Below the pieces are notes generated by a model. It did not search any database and was not told the DNA's origin. It saw nothing but the letters and a program-made list of their open reading frames with translations. Made by a program: the position numbers and the translations under genes. A stretch of 64,000 nt of DNA from NCBI RefSeq assembly GCF_009208555.1, contig NZ_WFLI01000013.1, forward strand, positions 62,001 through 126,000. Direction: 5' to 3'. Origin of the DNA: Janthinobacterium violaceinigrum (GTDB lineage: Bacteria; Pseudomonadota; Gammaproteobacteria; Burkholderiales; Burkholderiaceae_D). This document shows positions 1 to 10,379 of the stretch, in pieces; within the stretch, counting starts at the first letter, position 1, and each line of letters starts with the position of its first letter.

Positions 1-463
1 CGGCGGCGTCCAGCGGCAGGTTGTCGGGAATCGACAGCACATAGCCTTCCTTGACGACGATGCTGTCCGAGTAGCCGCCCTGCGTGGCCGTCTTGCCATC
101 CGCTTCCAGGCCGTTGTAGGTCTGGATCAGGCCTGGCATGTACTGTTCCAGGTCCACGTTGCGCGTCTTGCAGGTAGTGCAGGAGTCGACGAAGCAGCCC
201 ACGCCCACGTGGTCGCCCACCTTGAACTTGCTGACATTGGCGCCGACGGCCGTGACGACGCCGGCGATTTCATGGCCGGGCACCATCGGGAAGGCGGCGC
301 CGCCCCATTCATCGCGCGCCTGGTGGATGTCGGAATGGCACACGCCGCAGTATTTGATCGAGATGGCCACGTCGTCTTCGCGCGGGGCGCGGCGCTCGAA
401 CGTGAACGGTTGCAGTGCGGAGGTCGGGCCCAGTGCGGCGTAGCCTTTGGCGATGGTGGTCAT
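1..463 (-). CDS. Zinc-dependent alcohol dehydrogenase, NAD(P)-dependent (N-terminal part, cut by window edge)
   Basis: The gene starts at the ATG complementary to 461-463 and runs off the left edge, so about 154 N-terminal residues are visible. It encodes a medium-chain zinc dehydrogenase that oxidises alcohols or reduces aldehydes. The catalytic-zinc motif CGVCHSDIH and the following PGHEIAGVV stretch with the second zinc ligand His and its Glu are visible. So is part of the structural-zinc Cys cluster (CFVDSCTTCK). The order and spacing match the YahK/cinnamyl-alcohol-dehydrogenase-like group. It is divergent from an AraC-type regulator whose N-terminal domain is of the YqhC class, so regulation of this gene by that protein is a reasonable inference. 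The cofactor-binding half is outside the window and the substrate cannot be told. Confidence 0.9.
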   Translation of the reverse strand, partial: MTTIAKGYAALGPTSALQPFTFERRAPREDDVAISIKYCGVCHSDIHQARDEWGGAAFPMVPGHEIAGVVTAVGANVSKFKVGDHVGVGCFVDSCTTCKTRNVDLEQYMPGLIQTYNGLEADGKTATQGGYSDSIVVKEGYVLSIPDNLPLDAA

Positions 464-625
464 GAAAACTCCTGTATCTATATGGTTGTAACGAGGGGGA
501 CGCGTGCCGTGCATGCGATGGAGCCAGTGTGGGGCAAATGTGCCGCGCGCGTTACTGCGATCCTGCAAGACCTTTGCACGATCCTCCAAATCTGCGTAAG
601 ATCGTCCCCTGCCCGTCCTCGCCTG

Positions 626-1594
626 ATGCATACTCGCCCCATGTCCACACAGATCCTCCCCCAAGATGAAATCGCCGCCCTGATCAGCCGCCATGCGCCG
701 CGCAATGGCGACTACGCGACGGCCATCGGCAATCTCACGTTTCACCGCCAGTCCTCGACCACGGAATCGCTGTTCCATGCGGCCAGGCCCAGCGTGGCGC
801 TGATCGCGCAAGGGGGCAAGCAGGTCACGCTGGGCACGGAAACCTTCCATTACAGCCGCATGCAGTATCTGCTGACGTCCGTCGACCTGCCGGTGCAGGT
901 GCGCGTGGTGGAGGCCAGCGAGGCGGCGCCGCATCTGTGCGTGGTGCTGGGCATCGACATCGCCGACGTGGCGGCCCTGCTGGACAGCGAAAGCGCCGGC
1001 GGCGCAGCTGGCGCGGCGCAGCAGAAAATCCTGCCCGCCACGCGCGGCATATCCGTCAGCGACGTCTCGCCCGAGCTGCTCGACGCCATGCTGCGCCTCG
1101 TGCGCCTGCTCGACAAGCCGGAAGAAATCGCCGCGCTGGCGCCATTGATCCGCCGCGAGCTGACCTACCGCCTGCTGAACGGCCCCGTCGGCGCGCGCCT
1201 GCGCCACATGGCGCTGGCCAGCAGCCAGTCGCACCAGGTGGGCCAGGCCATCGACTGGATCAAGCACCATTACGCGCAGCCGCTGCGCATCGAGCACCTG
1301 GCCGGCATGGCGAACATGAGCATGTCCTCGCTGCACCACCACTTCAAGGCGATTACCGCCATGACGCCGATGCAGTACCAGAAGCTGCTGCGCCTGCAGG
1401 AAGCGCGGCGATTGATGCTGGTCGAGCGAATCGACGCGGGCACGGCCGGCTACCGGGTCGGCTACGCCAGCGAATCGCAGTTCAGCCGCGAATACAGCCG
1501 CCAGTTCGGCCGCGCGCCCATGCGCGACGTGGGCCAGGTGCGCGCGCAGCTCAGCGGCGCCAGTACCGGCACGGCCTATTCCGTCTTGCCGTAA
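626..1594 (+). CDS. AraC family transcriptional regulator (YqhC-like N-terminal domain)
   Basis: Encodes about 322 residues from the ATG at 626; an in-frame ATG at 641 is an equally possible start, and neither has a strong Shine-Dalgarno. The first ~180 residues ([18 protein letters not shown]...) match the AraC-type N-terminal sensing domain (PF06719 type). The C-terminus carries the paired helix-turn-helix ([20 protein letters not shown], then [17 protein letters not shown]), the usual AraC DNA-binding layout. The gene is divergent from the zinc alcohol dehydrogenase at 1-463. In enterobacteria YqhC controls the aldehyde reductase YqhD in a similar pairing, so control of the neighbour in response to aldehydes is an inference. 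The longer open frame upstream (from 209) is antisense to the dehydrogenase and is not coding. The 3' end overlaps the convergent oxoprolinase gene by 19 bp. Confidence 0.9.
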   Translation: MHTRPMSTQILPQDEIAALISRHAPRNGDYATAIGNLTFHRQSSTTESLFHAARPSVALIAQGGKQVTLGTETFHYSRMQYLLTSVDLPVQVRVVEASEAAPHLCVVLGIDIADVAALLDSESAGGAAGAAQQKILPATRGISVSDVSPELLDAMLRLVRLLDKPEEIAALAPLIRRELTYRLLNGPVGARLRHMALASSQSHQVGQAIDWIKHHYAQPLRIEHLAGMANMSMSSLHHHFKAITAMTPMQYQKLLRLQEARRLMLVERIDAGTAGYRVGYASESQFSREYSRQFGRAPMRDVGQVRAQLSGASTGTAYSVLP

Positions 1595-4500
1595 CCGCCG
1601 CCGCCCGGCGTCTCGATGACGAACACGTCGCCAGCGAGCATGTCGGTCTTGCCGATATGCGCCAGGTGTTCGATGCTGCCGTCAGCCCGCTCCACGTAGT
1701 TGCGCCCCAGCGCGCCCGGCGCGCCGCCCGCCATGCCGAACGGCGGAATAATCCGGTTGTTCGACAGGATCGCCGCCGTCATCGCTTCCAGGAAGCGCAC
1801 CTTGCGCACGCCGCCATTGCCGCCGCGCCAGCGCCCCGCCCCGCCCGATCCGGCGCGGATGCTGTAGCTGTCCAGGCGCACGGGGAAGCGCCACTCGAGG
1901 ATTTCCGGGTCCGTCAGGCGCGAATTGGTCATGTTCGTCTGCACCACGTCCGTGCCGTCGAAGCCGGGACCGGCGCCCGAGCCGCCCGATATCGTCTCGT
2001 AGTACTGGTACCTGGCGCTGCCGAACGTGAAGTTGTTCATCGTCCCCTGCGAAGCGGCCATGGCCCCCAGCGCGCCATACAGGGCATTCGTGATGCAGGT
2101 CGAGGTTTCCACATTGCCCGAGACGACGGATGCCGGGTACTGCGGGTTGAGCATGGAACCGGACGGAATGATGACCGTGAGCGGCTTCAGGCAGCCCGCA
2201 TTGAGGGGAATCTCGTCGTCGACGAGGGTGCGGAACACATACAGCACGGCCGCCATGCAGACGGCGGACGGCGCATTGAAGTTGTTCGGCAGCTGGGCGG
2301 ACGTGCCCGTGAAGTCGATGGTGGCGCTGCGCCGCGCCACGTCGACCTTGATCGCCACCTTGATCTGCGCGCCGTTGTCCAGTTCCAGCGCGTAGCTGCC
2401 ATCCTTCAGGGTGGTGATGACCCTGCGCACGGCTTCCTCGGCATTGTCCTGCACGTGGCCCATGTAGGCTTGCACGACAGGCAAACCGAAATGCGCGACC
2501 ATGGTATGCAGTTCCTCGGCCCCCTTCTGGTTGGCCGCCACCTGGGCGCGCAGGTCTGCCAGGTTTTGCCGGGGATTGCGGGCCGGCCAGCTGGCGCCCG
2601 CCAGCAGGGCCAGGGTTTCGTCTTCGCGCATCAGCCCCGTGGCGCCGTCAACCAGCTTGAAATTGTCGATCAACACGCCCTCCTGTTCGATGCGCGTGGA
2701 ATCGGGCGGCATGGAGCCAGGCGTCGTGCCGCCGATATCGGCATGGTGGCCGCGCGAGCCCACGTAGAACAGGATGGCCTTGCCCTCTGCATCGAACACG
2801 GGCGAGATCACCGTCACGTCGGGCAGATGCGTGCCGCCGTGATACGGGTCGTTCAGCATGTACACGTCGCCCGGCCGCATGGCACCCGCATTGCGCGTCA
2901 TGACGGTGCGGATGCTCTCGCCCATGGAGCCCAGGTGCACGGGCATGTGGGGCGCATTGGCGATCAGCTGGCCGGCGGCGTCGAAGATGGCGCAGCTGAA
3001 ATCGAGCCGCTCCTTGATGTTGACGGAATGGGCCGTATTTTGCAGGCGCAGGCCCATCTGCTCGGCAATCGACATGAACAGGTTGTTGAAGATTTCCAGC
3101 ATCACGGGGTCGGCCTGCGTCCCGATCGCGACACGCCCGGGCAAGGCGACGGTCCTGCGCAGGATCAAATGGCCGTGCGCCGTGACGTCGGCGCGCCAGC
3201 CCGGCTCGATGACGGTGGTGGCGTTGGCGTCGCTGACGATGGCCGGGCCGGCGATCGTATCGCCGGGACGCAGGCTGTCCGCCCCATACAGGCAGCTGTC
3301 GCGCCACGCTCCGGCGCAGTACATGGCCACCGTCGCCAAAGGCGCCAGCGCGCCGGCACGGGCGGCGTACGCGGGCGCTGCCGGCTGCGGCGCGTTCGAG
3401 GCGCCGATGGCTTCCACGGAAATGGCTTCGACGACCAGCGCGCGCGCCGGCATCAAAAAGGAAAAGCGTTTTTTATAGGCCGCTTCGAACTGCGCCTGCA
3501 TGCTGCTTGCCGTATCGAACAGCACGACGAGGGCCGAATCCGTGCCTTCGTAGCGCAGGTGCACCCTCCGCACGAGCGCAATGCACTCCCCTGTCACGCC
3601 CTGGCGCAGCAAGTCGCCGTGCGCCAGGGCGCCCAGCGCCGCAAAATCATCGGCCAGGTCCACGCCCATTGCTGCCTCGATGGCCTGTTCGCGCATGGCG
3701 CTCTGGTCGGCCAGGCCCATGCCGTAGGCCGACATCACGCCCGCCAGGCCGTGGATGAACACCGTGCGCATGCCCAGCGCATCGGCCACCAGGCAGGCGT
3801 GCTGGCCGCCCGCGCCGCCAAAGCTGGTCAGGGTGTACTCGGTGACATCGTGGCCCCGCTGCACGGAAATCTGCTTGATGGCGTTGGCCATGTTACCCAC
3901 GGCGATGGCGACATAGCCTTCGGCCACCTGCTCCGGCGTGGAGTTCACCGTGCGCGCCAGCGCCTCGAACTGGGCACGTACCGTGGCCGCATCGAGCGCT
4001 TCATCGGCGTCGGGGCCGAAGACGCGGGGGAAGAACACGGGCTGCAGCTTGCCCAGCATGACGTTGCAGTCGGTGACGGCCAGTGGGCCGCCGCGCCGGT
4101 AGCTGGCGGGGCCGGGATTGGCGCCCGCGCTGTCCGGGCCCACCTTGTAGCGGGCGCCGTCGAAATGCAGGATGGAGCCGCCGCCGGCGGCCACCGTGTG
4201 GATGCTCATCATGGGCGCGCGCATGCGCACGCCGGCGATCTGCGTCTCGAACACGCGTTCGAAGTCGCCCGCGTAATGCGACACGTCCGTCGAGGTGCCG
4301 CCCATGTCGAAGCCGATGACCTTGTCGAAACCGGCCAGCGCGCTGGCGCGTACCATGCCGACGATGCCGCCGGCGGGGCCCGACAGGATGCTGTCCTTGC
4401 CCTGGAAGGCGCGCGCATCCGTCAAGCCGCCGTTCGACTGCATGAACTGCAGGTGCACGCCGGGCAGCTCCATCGCCAGCTGGTCGACATAGCGGCGCAG

Positions 4501-5148
4501 GATGGGCGACAGGTAGGCGTCGACCACCGTGGTGTCGCCGCGCGCCACCAGCTTCATCATGGGGCTCACCTCGTGCGACACGGACACCTGCGCAAAACCG
4601 GCTTCACGCGCCAGCTGCGCCACCCGCGCCTCGTGCGCGTGGTGGCGGTAGCCGTGCATCAGCACGATGGCGATGGCGCGCACGCCCCGTGCATGGGCGC
4701 GTGCCAGCGCGGTGCGCGCGGCAGCCTCGTCGAGCGGCGTCACGACCTCGCCGCGGGCGCCCACACGTTCATCGATCTCGATCACGTCGCCATACAGCAG
4801 TTCCGGCAAGACGATCTGGCGCGCAAACAGCTGCGGGCGGTTCTGGTAGGCGATGCGCAAGGCGTCGCGGAAACCGCGCGTGATGGCCAGCACGGTGGGC
4901 TCGCCCTTGCGTTCGAGCAGCGCATTGGTCGCCACCGTCGTGCCCATCTTGATGGCGCCCACCTGCTCCACGGGCAGGGGCGCGCCGGGCGCAAGGCCCA
5001 TCAGGCGGCGCATGCCGGCCAGCGCCGCATCGCGGTACTGGCCCGGGTTTTCCGACAGCAGCTTGCAGGTGGCCAGGCTGCCGTCGGGACGGCGCGCCAC
5101 GATGTCCGTAAAGGTGCCGCCCCGGTCGATCCAGAATTGCCAGTCCAT
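1576..5148 (-). CDS. Hydantoinase/5-oxoprolinase family protein (HyuA-HyuB fusion)
   Basis: Encodes 1190 residues from the ATG at 5148 ([17 protein letters not shown]). The open frame extends 28 codons further upstream, but the family motif begins right after this Met. The N-terminal half is HyuA-like with the ASKHA-type nucleotide-binding pattern ([28 protein letters not shown]). The C-terminal half is HyuB-like ([45 protein letters not shown]). Such fused proteins catalyse ATP-dependent opening of 5-oxoproline to glutamate, or hydrolysis of hydantoins. Length agrees with bacterial fused oxoprolinases (about 1200). No transporter or other glutathione-cycle gene lies beside it. Exact substrate is uncertain because oxoprolinases, hydantoinases and acetone carboxylase subunits share this fold. 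Confidence 0.93.
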   Translation of the reverse strand: MDWQFWIDRGGTFTDIVARRPDGSLATCKLLSENPGQYRDAALAGMRRLMGLAPGAPLPVEQVGAIKMGTTVATNALLERKGEPTVLAITRGFRDALRIAYQNRPQLFARQIVLPELLYGDVIEIDERVGARGEVVTPLDEAAARTALARAHARGVRAIAIVLMHGYRHHAHEARVAQLAREAGFAQVSVSHEVSPMMKLVARGDTTVVDAYLSPILRRYVDQLAMELPGVHLQFMQSNGGLTDARAFQGKDSILSGPAGGIVGMVRASALAGFDKVIGFDMGGTSTDVSHYAGDFERVFETQIAGVRMRAPMMSIHTVAAGGGSILHFDGARYKVGPDSAGANPGPASYRRGGPLAVTDCNVMLGKLQPVFFPRVFGPDADEALDAATVRAQFEALARTVNSTPEQVAEGYVAIAVGNMANAIKQISVQRGHDVTEYTLTSFGGAGGQHACLVADALGMRTVFIHGLAGVMSAYGMGLADQSAMREQAIEAAMGVDLADDFAALGALAHGDLLRQGVTGECIALVRRVHLRYEGTDSALVVLFDTASSMQAQFEAAYKKRFSFLMPARALVVEAISVEAIGASNAPQPAAPAYAARAGALAPLATVAMYCAGAWRDSCLYGADSLRPGDTIAGPAIVSDANATTVIEPGWRADVTAHGHLILRRTVALPGRVAIGTQADPVMLEIFNNLFMSIAEQMGLRLQNTAHSVNIKERLDFSCAIFDAAGQLIANAPHMPVHLGSMGESIRTVMTRNAGAMRPGDVYMLNDPYHGGTHLPDVTVISPVFDAEGKAILFYVGSRGHHADIGGTTPGSMPPDSTRIEQEGVLIDNFKLVDGATGLMREDETLALLAGASWPARNPRQNLADLRAQVAANQKGAEELHTMVAHFGLPVVQAYMGHVQDNAEEAVRRVITTLKDGSYALELDNGAQIKVAIKVDVARRSATIDFTGTSAQLPNNFNAPSAVCMAAVLYVFRTLVDDEIPLNAGCLKPLTVIIPSGSMLNPQYPASVVSGNVETSTCITNALYGALGAMAASQGTMNNFTFGSARYQYYETISGGSGAGPGFDGTDVVQTNMTNSRLTDPEILEWRFPVRLDSYSIRAGSGGAGRWRGGNGGVRKVRFLEAMTAAILSNNRIIPPFGMAGGAPGALGRNYVERADGSIEHLAHIGKTDMLAGDVFVIETPGGGGYGKTE

Positions 5149-5280
5149 CGCCTTGCCCCCAGTCTTAAGTGAGATGGCTATTGTAGCCGCCAAACAGGGG
5201 CGCGTTTCAGGCGTGCGCGCCTTGCCTTTCACCCGCTTCGGCCTTATGTTGAAGGCATGCTGACTAACGGAACACGCTCC

Positions 5281-6825
5281 ATGACCCTGATCGACTCTGC
5301 AACACCGTTATATTCCATCGCCGAACTGCGCGCCATCGAACAAGCGGCCATGCGCGACCTGCCGCAAGGGCTGCTGATGCAGCGCGCAGGCCAGGCTGCC
5401 GCCAGTGCCGCCCTGAAGCTGCTGCACTCACTGGATAGTGCCGGCGAGACGGGCCACCGGCGCGTGCTGGTACTGGCCGGCCCCGGCGACAATGGCGGCG
5501 ACGCGCTGGAAGTGGCAGCGCACCTGGCCGGCAGCGGCACCGAGGTGCTGGTATGGCTGACGCCCGAGGCGCAAGCCACGTCGCCCGAACGCGAACAGGC
5601 CTTGAGCCGCGCGCGCAACAGCGCCGCGCGCTGCATGGAAGCGGCAACGTCCATGGCGTCGGCGGCAGTGGGCGCGGCGCAGTGGCACCTCGTCATCGAT
5701 GGCCTGTTCGGCATTGGCGCGTCGCGTCCCCTGGACGGCGAATGCCGCGACATGGCGCAGCTGGTCAACAATCTCGATTGCCCCGTGCTGGCGCTCGACG
5801 TGCCCAGCGGCCTGCACACGGACACGGGCGCCATCGACGGCGTCGCCATCCGCGCCACGCATACGCTCACCTTCATCGGCGACAAGCCTGGGCTGCACAC
5901 GGCAAATGGACGCGATTATGCGGGCGAGGTGGAAGTAGCAAGCCTGGCCATCGATCCCGCCCTGCTGCCGCCGGCCAGGGCGCAGCTGGGCGGCCTGCAC
6001 CTGTTCGCCCGCCAGCTGCAGCCGCGGCGCCAGAATACGCACAAGGGCAGCTACGGCAGCGTGGCCATCATCGGCGGCGCGCAAGGCATGGCGGGCGCGC
6101 CCATCCTGGCGTCCCGCACGGCCCTGCATGCGGGCGCGGGACGAGTGTATATCGCGTTTCCCGACGCACCGCCCGCCTTCGACAGCGGCCAGCCGGAACT
6201 GATGTGCCGGCACGCCCGGGACGTGGATTTCTCGGGCCTGCACTTTGCCGCGCTGGTGGCCGGTCCCGGCCTCGGCGACAAGGCCGATACGGTGGAACTG
6301 CTGCTGCGGGCGTTCGAGAGCGACAGCCCCCTGCTGCTGGACGCGGACGCCCTGAACCTGATGGCGGCCGAACCGGAACTGCAATCGGCGCTGGCCGTGC
6401 GCTCAGGCGCGGGCGCGACGATCTTGACGCCGCATCCGCTGGAAGCGGCGCGCCTGCTCGACATGACGGTGGCCGAAGTGCAAGCGGACCGCCTGGGCGC
6501 GGCGCGCCAGCTGGCCACGCAGCTGGGCGTCATCGTGGTATTAAAAGGTTCGGGCACGGTGATTGCCGCGCCCGATGGCCAGGTCGTCATCAACAACACG
6601 GGCGGCCCCGCGCTAGCCACGGCCGGCACGGGCGACGTCCTGGCGGGCCTGTGCGGCAGCCTGCTGGCGCAAGGCTGGCCCGAATGGGAAGCGGCGCTCG
6701 GCGCCGTGTGGCTGCACGGCGCGGCGGCCGACGCGCTGGTGGCCTCGGGCAGCGGCCCCATCGGGCTGACGGCCGGGGAACTGATCCCGGCCATACGCAA
6801 GCTGATCAATGCCTTGTCGGCATAA
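5281..6825 (+). CDS. nnr: Bifunctional NAD(P)H-hydrate epimerase / ADP-dependent NAD(P)H-hydrate dehydratase
   Basis: Repairs hydrated nicotinamide cofactors: the N-terminal YjeF domain epimerises R- and S-NAD(P)HX, and the C-terminal ribokinase-like domain dehydrates S-NAD(P)HX at the expense of ADP. The epimerase half shows [23 protein letters not shown] and [12 protein letters not shown]. The dehydratase half shows [21 protein letters not shown] and the terminal [18 protein letters not shown] signature. About 514 residues, normal for the fused enzyme. I chose the ATG at 5281, preceded by GGA about 10 bases upstream. An in-frame ATG at 5257 is possible, but its AAGG lies only one base before it. 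It is divergent from the oxoprolinase gene and convergent with the ABC ATPase gene. Confidence 0.95.
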   Translation: MTLIDSATPLYSIAELRAIEQAAMRDLPQGLLMQRAGQAAASAALKLLHSLDSAGETGHRRVLVLAGPGDNGGDALEVAAHLAGSGTEVLVWLTPEAQATSPEREQALSRARNSAARCMEAATSMASAAVGAAQWHLVIDGLFGIGASRPLDGECRDMAQLVNNLDCPVLALDVPSGLHTDTGAIDGVAIRATHTLTFIGDKPGLHTANGRDYAGEVEVASLAIDPALLPPARAQLGGLHLFARQLQPRRQNTHKGSYGSVAIIGGAQGMAGAPILASRTALHAGAGRVYIAFPDAPPAFDSGQPELMCRHARDVDFSGLHFAALVAGPGLGDKADTVELLLRAFESDSPLLLDADALNLMAAEPELQSALAVRSGAGATILTPHPLEAARLLDMTVAEVQADRLGAARQLATQLGVIVVLKGSGTVIAAPDGQVVINNTGGPALATAGTGDVLAGLCGSLLAQGWPEWEAALGAVWLHGAAADALVASGSGPIGLTAGELIPAIRKLINALSA

Positions 6826-6845
6826 GCGTATGGCGTGGGGGTATG

Positions 6846-6928
6846 GGATTACGCTGCGCTAATCCAAGCTACGGCCGCGATGATGGCAGGCAAGTAGGTC
6901 GGATGAGCGCTGCGGCGCGTCATCCGAC
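6846..6928. repeat. Two adjacent REP-like inverted repeats between convergent genes
   Basis: 6846-6865 has GGATTA and TAATCC arms around an 8-base centre. 6898-6928 has the 9-base arms GTCGGATGA and TCATCCGAC with further GCGC/GCGC pairing inside. Neither is followed by a T-run, so they look more like intergenic REP-type elements than classical terminators. They sit between the 3' ends of nnr and the ABC ATPase gene. Confidence 0.5.
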
Positions 6929-6943
6929 AATCACCAGCAGCAA

Positions 6944-7696
6944 TCACACCAGCCTGCCCGCCGCAATCGTAATCGTGCGCCCGCAGCGGGCCGCGATCGA
7001 ACTGTCGTGCGTGACAAGCACCAGGGTCGAACCCCGTTCGCGGTTCAGCTCGAACATCAGCTGGATCACGGCTTCGCCCGTGGCCGCGTCCAGGCTGCCC
7101 GTCGGTTCGTCGGCGAACAGCAGCGGCGGCTCCGTGACGAAGGCGCGCGCCAGGGCCACGCGCTGCTGCTCGCCGCCGGACAGGTACTTTGGATAATGCT
7201 TGAGGCGGCTGCCCAGGTTGACCCTGCCCAGCATGGCTTGCGCCTTTTCTTTCGCATCCGGGTCGCCGCGCAATTCCAGCGGCAGCATGACGTTTTCCAG
7301 CGCCGTCAAATGGGCCAGCAGCTGAAACGACTGGAACACGAAACCGAGCTTTTCCTTGCGAAAACCGGCGCGGCCATCTTCGTCCAGGGCGAAGATATCG
7401 GTGCCGTCAAGGATGACCTTGCCCCCGCTGGGCGTGTCCAGTCCCGCCAGCAAGCCCAGCAAAGTGGACTTGCCGGAACCGGAAGCGCCGACGATGGCCA
7501 GCGTCTCGGCCGTTTGCACGGTAAAATCGACTTGATGCAGGATGGTCAGCTCACCATCGGCATCGGGTACGCGCTTGGCCAGCTGGACCACTTCGATGGC
7601 CGGCTGGGCATTTTGGCTGTTCGGTGCGGCAGGCCGCTGGGCCGCTGCTTCGGACGGGAGAAAACTGGTGGAAGTCGCTTTAGGGAATTCGGGCAT
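6944..7696 (-). CDS. ABC transporter ATP-binding protein, YbbA/LolD-like
   Basis: A 250-residue ATPase subunit. Visible are Walker A (GASGSGKST), the Q-loop region (FVFQSFQLL), the ABC signature LSGGEQQRVALARA, Walker B followed by DEPTGSLD, and the H-loop (LVTHD). The LTALENVMLPLEL stretch is typical of the LolD/MacB/YbbA class that works with FtsX-like permeases. In many proteobacteria ybbA is divergent from the esterase gene tesA and followed by the permease gene ybbP. Here the divergent esterase is present, but what follows is the convergent nnr gene, so the partner permease is not adjacent. Its ATG at 7694-7696 overlaps an ATG on the other strand, which is one reason to start the esterase further downstream. 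Confidence 0.92.
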   Translation of the reverse strand: MPEFPKATSTSFLPSEAAAQRPAAPNSQNAQPAIEVVQLAKRVPDADGELTILHQVDFTVQTAETLAIVGASGSGKSTLLGLLAGLDTPSGGKVILDGTDIFALDEDGRAGFRKEKLGFVFQSFQLLAHLTALENVMLPLELRGDPDAKEKAQAMLGRVNLGSRLKHYPKYLSGGEQQRVALARAFVTEPPLLFADEPTGSLDAATGEAVIQLMFELNRERGSTLVLVTHDSSIAARCGRTITIAAGRLV

Positions 7697-7751
7697 GCTG
7701 ATCTATCTTAAAAAATTTCGTGAACAAATAAGTGTCAAAGGCAGCAGCCGC

Positions 7752-8384
7752 ATGCGGCGGCGCACCCTGTCCTTGCTTCCTGCGGCAGCCCTGCTCCTGG
7801 TGTCAGGCATGACGAGCGCCTATTCTGCACCAAAAACGCTGCTGGTGCTCGGCGATAGCCTGTCGGCCGAGTATGGGCTGGCGCGGGGCACGGGCTGGGT
7901 GGCGCTGCTGGAACAGCGGCTGCAGGCGCAGAAGAACGACACGCGCATCGTCAACGCCAGCATCAGCGGCGAGACCACCAGCGGCGGCCGCGCGCGCCTG
8001 CCCGCGCTGCTGGCCAAGCACCAGCCCGATGTCGTGCTGATCGAACTGGGCGCCAATGACGGCTTGCGCGGCTTGCCCGTGGCGGTGGCCGAAGCGAACC
8101 TGCGCGCCATGGGCGACGCCGTGAAAAAGACGGGCGCACAAGTGGTGCTGGTGGGCATGCGCATGCCGCCCAACTATGGCCGCGCCTACGGTGAGCAGTT
8201 TTATGGCGTGTACGGCAAGCTGGCCAGGGAATGGAAGGCCCCGCTCGTACCCTTCATGTTCGAAGGCATCGCCGACCAGCCGCAGCTGTTCCAGGCCGAC
8301 CGCATGCACCCGAATGCGCAGGCGCATCCCACCATCCTGAAAAACATCTGGCCGCAACTGGCGCCATTGCTGAAAGCCAAGTAG
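7752..8384 (+). CDS. tesA: Arylesterase / lysophospholipase of the SGNH (GDSL) family, TesA-like
   Basis: About 210 residues from the ATG at 7752, giving MRRRTLSLLPAAALLLVSG, a clear signal peptide with likely cleavage after AYSA. An in-frame ATG at 7695 would overlap the divergent ABC gene's start codon and place a non-signal leader in front, so it is less likely. SGNH blocks are visible: LVLGDSLSAEYG (nucleophile Ser), the Gly of ISGETTSGG, GAND (block III Asn) and DRMHPN (Asp and His). TesA-type enzymes are periplasmic thioesterase/arylesterase/lysophospholipases. The divergent YbbA-like ATPase supports the assignment. A strong bidirectional terminator follows at 8404-8436. Confidence 0.92.
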   Translation: MRRRTLSLLPAAALLLVSGMTSAYSAPKTLLVLGDSLSAEYGLARGTGWVALLEQRLQAQKNDTRIVNASISGETTSGGRARLPALLAKHQPDVVLIELGANDGLRGLPVAVAEANLRAMGDAVKKTGAQVVLVGMRMPPNYGRAYGEQFYGVYGKLAREWKAPLVPFMFEGIADQPQLFQADRMHPNAQAHPTILKNIWPQLAPLLKAK

Positions 8385-8403
8385 TCCACGCATTCTGCAG
8401 ACA

Positions 8404-8436
8404 AAAAAAATAGCCGCTCGAGAGCGGCTATTTTTA
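8404..8436. terminator. Bidirectional Rho-independent terminator
   Basis: Arms TAGCCGCT (8411-8418) and AGCGGCTA (8423-8430) with a 4-base loop, flanked by an A-run before and a T-run after. It serves both tesA (+) and ppiD (-), which converge here. Confidence 0.9.
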
Positions 8437-8453
8437 TGCGTGGAAACTAAATC

Positions 8454-10379
8454 TTACGGCGCTTCCGGCGCTGCGGCGGCTGGGGCGGTGACCGGTTTGA
8501 CGATCTTCACCTTGGCCTTGGCTTTCAGGTACTCGACGTAATCGAACATTTCCTGTTGTGCCAGGATGCCGCCGATCTGGTCTTTCTCTTGCTGGCGGCG
8601 CGCCGCATCGACTTGCTCCGGCTGCTGCACCTTGCCGATGCGGTAGATGCCATAGCCCAGGGCTGGCAAGTCCACGCCCACATAGGCTGGCAGCTTGCTC
8701 GTGTCCGCTTTCATGACTTGCGCGATGGCAGCGCGGTTGATGCCGTCCAGCTTGCTACGCGACACCCATTGCGCTGCGCCGAAACCGGTGGCATCGCCCG
8801 ACGCTTTCAACGCTGCCAGCTTGGTCTCGCCCGCTTTCCTGGCCAGCTTTTCCGCTTCTTCCAGGGTCACGCGCTGACGGATCATCGCTTCGACTTCAGC
8901 CAGCGGACGCTTCGAGGCAGGCTTGAATTCCACCACGCGGCCGGCGATCAGCACGTTAGGCGCCACGGTCACGGCTTCCGTGTTGCGCTTGTCTTTCAGC
9001 GAATCGTTCGAGAAGATGGCGCTGAGGAACTTGGCATTGTTGAACGGTGCCTTGCCCAGTGCTGGCGACGGCGTGCGCGACAGGTTAGCAACGGTTTCCA
9101 CTTTCAACTTCAGCTTGTCGGCCACGGGCTTCAGGCTGTCCGATTGCTCGTACACGGTGTTGGTGAACGTTTCCGCCATTTCCGAGTATTTCTTGGCTGC
9201 AAATTGCTTGCGCAGGTCGGCCGTGATTTCGCCGCGGACTTCGTCCAGCGCACGCACGTGCTGTGGTTTGAGCGAGGTGACGGTCAGGATGTGGTAGCCG
9301 AAATCGGAAGCGACGACATCGCTGATTTCGCCTTGCTTGAGCTTGCTTACAGCGCTCAGCAGCGGTGCTGGCAAGCCATCTTTGCCGATCACGCCCAGGT
9401 CGCCGCCCTGTTCGGCGGATGCCGGGTCTTCCGACTTGGCCTTGGCCACGGCGGCAAAGCTGGCAGGCGCCTTGCGTACGTCAGCCAGGATGGCTTCGGC
9501 CTTGGCCTTGGCAGCTGCCTTGTCGGCGGCCGATGCGTCTTTCTTGACGGCTACCAGAATGTGGCTGGCCTGGCGCGCTTCTTCCGTCGTATAGGCTTTC
9601 TGGTTCTTCGCGTAGTAGCCGGTCACGTCGGCGTCGGTGACGTCGACTTGCTCGCCGGCAGCGCTGTCGTCGAGCACGACGTATTCGATCTTCGCTTGTT
9701 CCGGGATTTCAAAGAACTTGCTGTTCTTGTCATAGAAAGCCTTGATCATGGCGTCCGTCACTTTGACTTCCGGCACGTACTGGGCGATCGGCAACAGCAG
9801 TTCCTGCACTTCACGCTCTTCCGAGGTGATGTCGGACAGGCGCTTCGATACGGTGTTCGGCGCGAAGGCGGTGCCTTGCACGGCGCCAGCCAGTTGCTGC
9901 AGGGCCAGGTCGCTGCGGCGGCGCGCATCGTACATCTGCGGCGTCATGCCCTGGGCTGCCAGCATGGCCTTGTAGCGTTCCAGGTCGAATTTACCGTCCG
10001 GCAAGGTCAAGCCGGGAATCTCCAGCACTTCCTTTTGCAGCACGGCATCGCTGATGACCAGGTGGCTACGGCCCACTTCGGCGGACACGGCGCGCTCGGC
10101 GATCAGGTTGTCGAGGATGCTCTGGCGCGCTTCCGGCGTGTCGAACATTTTCTGGTCGAACTGCTCGCCCATCATCTGGCGGTAGCGGTCGATCTGCTGG
10201 CGTTGCGCTTCTTCATATTGCTGCTGCGTGACCACCTGGTCGCCGACCTTGGCGATGGTGTTCGCGCCGTCGCCGAAGCTTTGGTAGCCGCTGATACCGA
10301 CCAGTGCAAAAGACGGGACGATGACCAGCATCAAGAGAAACTGCATCAAGCGTCGATGGGTACGAATAAATTCAAACAT
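8454..10379 (-). CDS. ppiD: Periplasmic folding chaperone / peptidyl-prolyl isomerase PpiD
   Basis: 641 residues from the ATG at 10379 (MFEFIRTHRR). The frame is open 16 codons further but has no supporting signal. A short cytoplasmic N-terminus is followed by one membrane segment (LMQFLLMLVIVPSFALVG), then a SurA/PpiD-type N-terminal chaperone region (IAKVGDQVVTQQQYEEAQRQ) and a parvulin domain near residues 285-380 (ARQASHILVAV ... GGDLGVIGKDGLP ... FGYHILTV). PpiD is anchored in the inner membrane near the Sec translocon and assists folding of secreted proteins. It is the last member of the conserved tig-clpP-clpX-lon-hupB-ppiD order and is separated from HU here by two tRNA-Asp genes. Length is close to the E. 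coli protein (623). Confidence 0.95.
   Translation of the reverse strand: MFEFIRTHRRLMQFLLMLVIVPSFALVGISGYQSFGDGANTIAKVGDQVVTQQQYEEAQRQQIDRYRQMMGEQFDQKMFDTPEARQSILDNLIAERAVSAEVGRSHLVISDAVLQKEVLEIPGLTLPDGKFDLERYKAMLAAQGMTPQMYDARRRSDLALQQLAGAVQGTAFAPNTVSKRLSDITSEEREVQELLLPIAQYVPEVKVTDAMIKAFYDKNSKFFEIPEQAKIEYVVLDDSAAGEQVDVTDADVTGYYAKNQKAYTTEEARQASHILVAVKKDASAADKAAAKAKAEAILADVRKAPASFAAVAKAKSEDPASAEQGGDLGVIGKDGLPAPLLSAVSKLKQGEISDVVASDFGYHILTVTSLKPQHVRALDEVRGEITADLRKQFAAKKYSEMAETFTNTVYEQSDSLKPVADKLKLKVETVANLSRTPSPALGKAPFNNAKFLSAIFSNDSLKDKRNTEAVTVAPNVLIAGRVVEFKPASKRPLAEVEAMIRQRVTLEEAEKLARKAGETKLAALKASGDATGFGAAQWVSRSKLDGINRAAIAQVMKADTSKLPAYVGVDLPALGYGIYRIGKVQQPEQVDAARRQQEKDQIGGILAQQEMFDYVEYLKAKAKVKIVKPVTAPAAAAPEAP

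Noticed and set aside
937..5172. 1411-codon open frame on the plus strand opposite the oxoprolinase
   Set aside because: Its translation is Arg/His/Ala-rich low-complexity sequence with no motif, and the opposite strand carries a full oxoprolinase. It is an antisense shadow of GC-rich third positions.
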